Below are positions 5,236 through 7,679 of a stretch of DNA of 7,679 nucleotides, piece by piece; positions within the stretch are counted from its first letter, which is position 1, and each line of letters opens with the position of its first letter. The position numbers were made by a program, and so were the translations under genes. The notes under the pieces were generated by a model. The model made no database searches. It was not told the DNA's origin and worked only from the letters and a program-made list of their open reading frames with translations. This stretch comes from Chlorobiales bacterium (GTDB lineage Bacteria > Bacteroidota > Chlorobiia > Chlorobiales > Chlorobiaceae): the NCBI GenBank assembly GCA_022360415.1, contig JAKSDB010000212.1:1-7679 (forward strand), in the 5' to 3' direction.

Positions 5236-5847
5236 TCACAATTCGCCGATATCCTGAATAGTGATTCTCGACATCACGAACCGGGTGATCTGCTTCACGC
5301 ACTCCTCGACGCTTCGTCCTCCGGTCCGGACATGAATATCCGGGTTTTCGGGGGCTTCGTATGGCGCGCTGATACCGGTAAAGTTGGGAATCTGCCCGGC
5401 TCTCGCCTTTTTATAGATACCTTTCACATCCCTTTCCTCACAGACCTCAAGAGGCGCATCGACAAACACCTCGAAGAAATCACCCGGCCCGATAATTTCC
5501 TTCGCCATGTCACGCATTTCCTGGGAAGGACTGATAAAGCTGTTCATGGTCACAACCCCGCACTGGACAAACAGTTTCGTCACCTCTGCGATCCTGCGGA
5601 TATTTTCACGCCTGTCCTCTTCTCCGAATCCAAGGTTGTTATTGATACCGGTCCTGATATTGTCACCGTCCAGAACCTGGGTAAGAAACCCCTGTGCCGC
5701 CAGCTCCTTTTCAGTAGACCGGGCGAGCGTTGTCTTTCCCGAACCCGACAAGCCGGTCAACCACAAGGTACAGCCCCGCTGCCCGAGCATCCGTTCCTTG
5801 TCTGCACGGCAAAGGATCTGGTCAAACACAGGATGAATATGTTCCAT
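5236..5847 (-). CDS. cysC: Adenylylsulfate (APS) kinase CysC
   Basis: CysC phosphorylates adenylylsulfate with ATP to give PAPS, the activated sulfate donor. The 203 residues match stand-alone APS kinases. The Walker A motif GLSGSGKTT is at 32-40, with DGDNIRTG at 60-67 and GFGEEDRRENIRR at 73-85. FISP at 104-107 contains the serine position known in the family. EVFVDAPLEVCEERDVKGIYKKARAGQIPNFTG follows, then APYEAPENPDIHV, both diagnostic of CysC. There is no fused ATP sulfurylase domain. The ATG start at 5847 gives the N-terminus HPVFDQILCRADKERMLGQRG, a normal CysC lead-in. It is 86 bp downstream of wecB and 52 bp upstream of the DUF218 gene. No sulfate adenylyltransferase, PAPS reductase or sulfotransferase is in the window, so the fate of PAPS is open: assimilation or sulfation. 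Confidence 0.95.
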   Translation of the reverse strand: MEHIHPVFDQILCRADKERMLGQRGCTLWLTGLSGSGKTTLARSTEKELAAQGFLTQVLDGDNIRTGINNNLGFGEEDRRENIRRIAEVTKLFVQCGVVTMNSFISPSQEMRDMAKEIIGPGDFFEVFVDAPLEVCEERDVKGIYKKARAGQIPNFTGISAPYEAPENPDIHVRTGGRSVEECVKQITRFVMSRITIQDIGEL

Positions 5848-5933
5848 AGTTATAAGACTTTTGTGTTTTAGGGGTAATATAGGTAATAGTTAGCAGGAAA
5901 TGGGGGGAAGCAAACAACAATATCAAAGTCGTA

Positions 5934-7199
5934 TCAGCAGGCAATCTCTCCTTGCAAATCCTTAACCGCCTGTACCACCCTCGCACAAGCATACCCGTCC
6001 CCATAGGGATTATGCGCTCCCGACATCCGAAGATAATGTTCATCATCATCCAGCAATCCACTTACTTCTTTCACAATTAAATCCTTATTAGTTCCAACTA
6101 ACCGAACCGTCCCTGCATCAAGAGCTTCAGGGCGTTCAGTCGTATCACGCATAACGAGAACTGGTTTTCCAAGCCCGGGAGCCTCTTCCTGTATACCTCC
6201 GGAATCAGTGAGAACCAGATACGACTTGTTCATGAGATAAACAAATGGCAAATAATCAAGTGGCTCGATGAAATGAACATTTCCAAGCTTTCCCGTAGCG
6301 TCAACCGATGTCCGCCCAAAAACCTCTTGAATCGGTTTGCGGACATTAGGATTCAAATGCATGGGATACACAAAATCAACACCTTTATACCGATCAGCCA
6401 GTTCCCTGATTCCATGGCAGATATTGAAAAAACCGTCACCAAAGTTTTCCCGACGATGACCGGTTATCAAGACAAGCTTACGAGTATCAACACTTGCCGA
6501 GCCCCATGTATTGACGATAGATTCAGGCAATCCAAACCCGCTTAAGATCGCAAGCACCTGTTTTTCAATATCAGGTGTCGATTCAATCTTATTCAACACC
6601 CAATACAATGCGTCGATGACCGTGTTCCCGGTCATCGTAATCTGTTCTTCCGGAATATTTTCACTCAACAGATTCTCTCTGCTTAACTGTGTAGGAGCAA
6701 AATGCAAGGTTGCCAGCCTGCCGGTCAGCTGACGGTTCATTTCCTCCGGCCAGGGGCTGTAACGATTATATGTTCTCAGTCCTGCCTCAATATGGGCAAC
6801 ATGAATTTGCTCGTAAAACCCGGCAAGAGCTGCCGCAGCCGTCGTTGTGGTATCTCCATGAACAAATATCATATCGGGTTTGGAATCCCGCAACACATCC
6901 CGCATACCAAGCAACACACGAGATGTCACATCATAAAGATCCTGCCCTTTCTTCATGATATTGAGATCATAATGAGGTGTGATCTCGAATAATTGCAGCA
7001 CCTGATCGAGCATCTCACGATGCTGACCAGTCGTGGCAACTACTGTCTGAAATGTATCTGGATGTTTTTCAAACTCCTTTACCAGTGGAGCCATCTTGAT
7101 CGCTTCTGGACGGGTCCCGAACACAATCAAGACCTTTTGTCTTTTTTGAGGGGTATACACAAAAAATTGTTTTAGAAGGTTGGGGAATACATAAATCAA
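5934..7199 (-). CDS. wecB: UDP-N-acetylglucosamine 2-epimerase (non-hydrolysing) WecB
   Basis: This cytoplasmic enzyme interconverts UDP-GlcNAc and UDP-ManNAc, feeding WecC. The fold is GT-B-like. Motifs are VLIVFGTRPEAIKMAP (23-38), HGDTTTT (114-120) with conserved Asp116, HIEAGLRT (136-143) with Glu138, RYSPWPEEMNR (146-156), TGNTVIDAL (190-198), TGHRRENFG (246-254) with His248, and DSGGIQEEAPGLGKPVLVMRDTTERPEA starting at 332. The 421 residues exceed the 376 of E. coli WecB. The extra length lies partly at the N-terminus and partly in a segment around 218-241. The ATG at 7199 is the longest start; a GTG at 7160-7158 (residue 14) would give a more usual N-terminus, and neither has a clear Shine-Dalgarno. 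It follows wecC by 56 bp, with a hairpin between them. Confidence 0.95.
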   Translation of the reverse strand: MIYVFPNLLKQFFVYTPQKRQKVLIVFGTRPEAIKMAPLVKEFEKHPDTFQTVVATTGQHREMLDQVLQLFEITPHYDLNIMKKGQDLYDVTSRVLLGMRDVLRDSKPDMIFVHGDTTTTAAAALAGFYEQIHVAHIEAGLRTYNRYSPWPEEMNRQLTGRLATLHFAPTQLSRENLLSENIPEEQITMTGNTVIDALYWVLNKIESTPDIEKQVLAILSGFGLPESIVNTWGSASVDTRKLVLITGHRRENFGDGFFNICHGIRELADRYKGVDFVYPMHLNPNVRKPIQEVFGRTSVDATGKLGNVHFIEPLDYLPFVYLMNKSYLVLTDSGGIQEEAPGLGKPVLVMRDTTERPEALDAGTVRLVGTNKDLIVKEVSGLLDDDEHYLRMSGAHNPYGDGYACARVVQAVKDLQGEIAC

Positions 7200-7218
7200 A
7201 GGCTCAGAACAGCATCAA

Positions 7219-7254
7219 CCTAAACCGAGCGTTTCAGCAAATGCTCAATTTAGG
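7219..7254 (-). promoter_or_regulatory. Imperfect hairpin between wecC and wecB
   Basis: On the minus strand the two 12-base arms (complements of 7243-7254 and 7219-7230) pair over all positions if two G-U pairs are allowed. Inside, TTT and AAA can also pair around a GCTG loop after one mismatch. It begins 1 bp after the wecC stop codon. No T run follows, so a simple terminator is unlikely. A transcript-stability or processing element is possible. Confidence 0.5.
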
Positions 7255-7255
7255 A

Positions 7256-7679
7256 TCAAGTGCGTTTAAACACCCCGGCAAAATCGAGAAGAGTCTTGTC
7301 ATTTCGCCACTCAAGTGCCTTAAACTCCTTATGAGCAACAAGAAAAGAGACAATGTCTGCCTTGTCATAAGCCGCCTCGACATCTGTCAGCTTAAAGACG
7401 CTATGCTCTTGGATATTCGGCTCAACTACCAGGAAATTATCCTGCTCACTCTGCATTACTTTCTGCACAATGTATTTTGCCGGACTTTCCCGGAGATCGT
7501 CAATATCCGGCTTGAATGCCAACCCCATCAATGCCGTCAGTGGCTTCCGCCCATGCTTCAGTTCGAACTCAAGCATTGTACTCCTGATCTTCTCTGCGCA
7601 CCAGAATGATTTGTAATTATTGATCTCACGGGCAGTCCCGATCAATCTCGACTCACGAGGATAATCGGCCACGATAAAC
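7256..7679 (-). CDS. wecC: UDP-N-acetyl-D-mannosamine dehydrogenase WecC, C-terminal part (5' end cut by window edge)
   Basis: WecC oxidises UDP-ManNAc twice with NAD to UDP-ManNAcA, a surface-glycan precursor. About 141 C-terminal residues are present; the frame stays open to the right edge and reads FIVADYPRESRLIGTAREIN there, matching the WecC segment before its C-terminal domain. The key motif LMGLAFKPDIDDLRESPA is the signature of the UDP-sugar dehydrogenase C-terminal domain. VVEPNI and the end segment KADIVSFLVAHKEFKAL fit WecC better than UDP-glucose dehydrogenase. The NAD-binding domain and catalytic cysteine lie outside the window and cannot be checked. The stop is TGA at 7258-7256. 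wecB follows on the same strand after 56 bp, so the two very likely share a transcript. An internal GTG at 7672 could be mistaken for a start but is not one. Confidence 0.92.
   Translation of the reverse strand, partial: FIVADYPRESRLIGTAREINNYKSFWCAEKIRSTMLEFELKHGRKPLTALMGLAFKPDIDDLRESPAKYIVQKVMQSEQDNFLVVEPNIQEHSVFKLTDVEAAYDKADIVSFLVAHKEFKALEWRNDKTLLDFAGVFKRT

Noticed and set aside
5197..5871. Long plus-strand frame of 224 codons opposite cysC
   Set aside because: It covers the whole of cysC in antisense. cysC has all family motifs, while this frame has none and is a codon-bias shadow.
5848..5933. Possible promoter or repeat between wecB and cysC (TATTACC and TATATTACC on the minus strand)
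   Set aside because: The two motifs are too short and irregular for a repeat, and no acceptable -35/-10 pair was found. I see nothing firm in this 86-bp gap.

Overview
The window is a mid-GC bacterial chromosome segment. It carries cell-envelope polysaccharide genes and a small sulfur-nucleotide cluster. The gene set, the SecB-like protein, the weak or absent Shine-Dalgarno sequences and the short-period degenerate repeats between genes suggest a green sulfur bacterium (Chlorobiaceae, perhaps near Prosthecochloris or Chlorobium). That placement is inferred from the look of the sequence and was not tested by a search. All convincing genes are on the minus strand except one.

Right to left, in transcription order, the minus-strand genes fall into two groups. 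The first is wecC (only its 3' part is present) and wecB, which make UDP-ManNAcA from UDP-GlcNAc, followed by cysC (APS kinase), an ElyC/YdcF-type DUF218 membrane protein and cysQ (PAP/PAPS phosphatase). The last three are closely spaced (52 and 16 bp gaps) and look like one transcription unit. This group converges on a plus-strand SecB-like chaperone gene. A strong terminator-type hairpin with T tracts on both strands lies just after secB.

The second minus-strand group starts divergently from secB: rfbA, rfbC and rfbD (3' end cut by the window edge). These are three of the four dTDP-L-rhamnose enzymes; rfbB is not in the window. Unlike the cys cluster, the rfb genes are separated by 282 and 244 bp of non-coding DNA.

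The most unusual structure is in those rfb spacers. Each is edged by degenerate tandem repeats of very short period: 7 bp in the rfbC-rfbD spacer and 8 bp in the rfbA-rfbC spacer. In each spacer the two edges are inverted copies of each other. The repeats abut or overlap the stop codon of the upstream gene and come within about 6 bp of the start codon of the downstream gene. A third array of 7-bp character lies in front of rfbA. Other structures are an imperfect hairpin between wecC and wecB and three alternating copies of CGATGCAA after the secB terminator.

Together the genes supply activated sugars (dTDP-rhamnose, UDP-ManNAcA), a probable lipid-carrier or envelope factor, and a PAPS synthesis and turnover pair. 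Sulfation of a surface glycan is a possible reading, but no sulfotransferase is visible here. No tRNA, rRNA, CRISPR array, transposase or phage gene was found.
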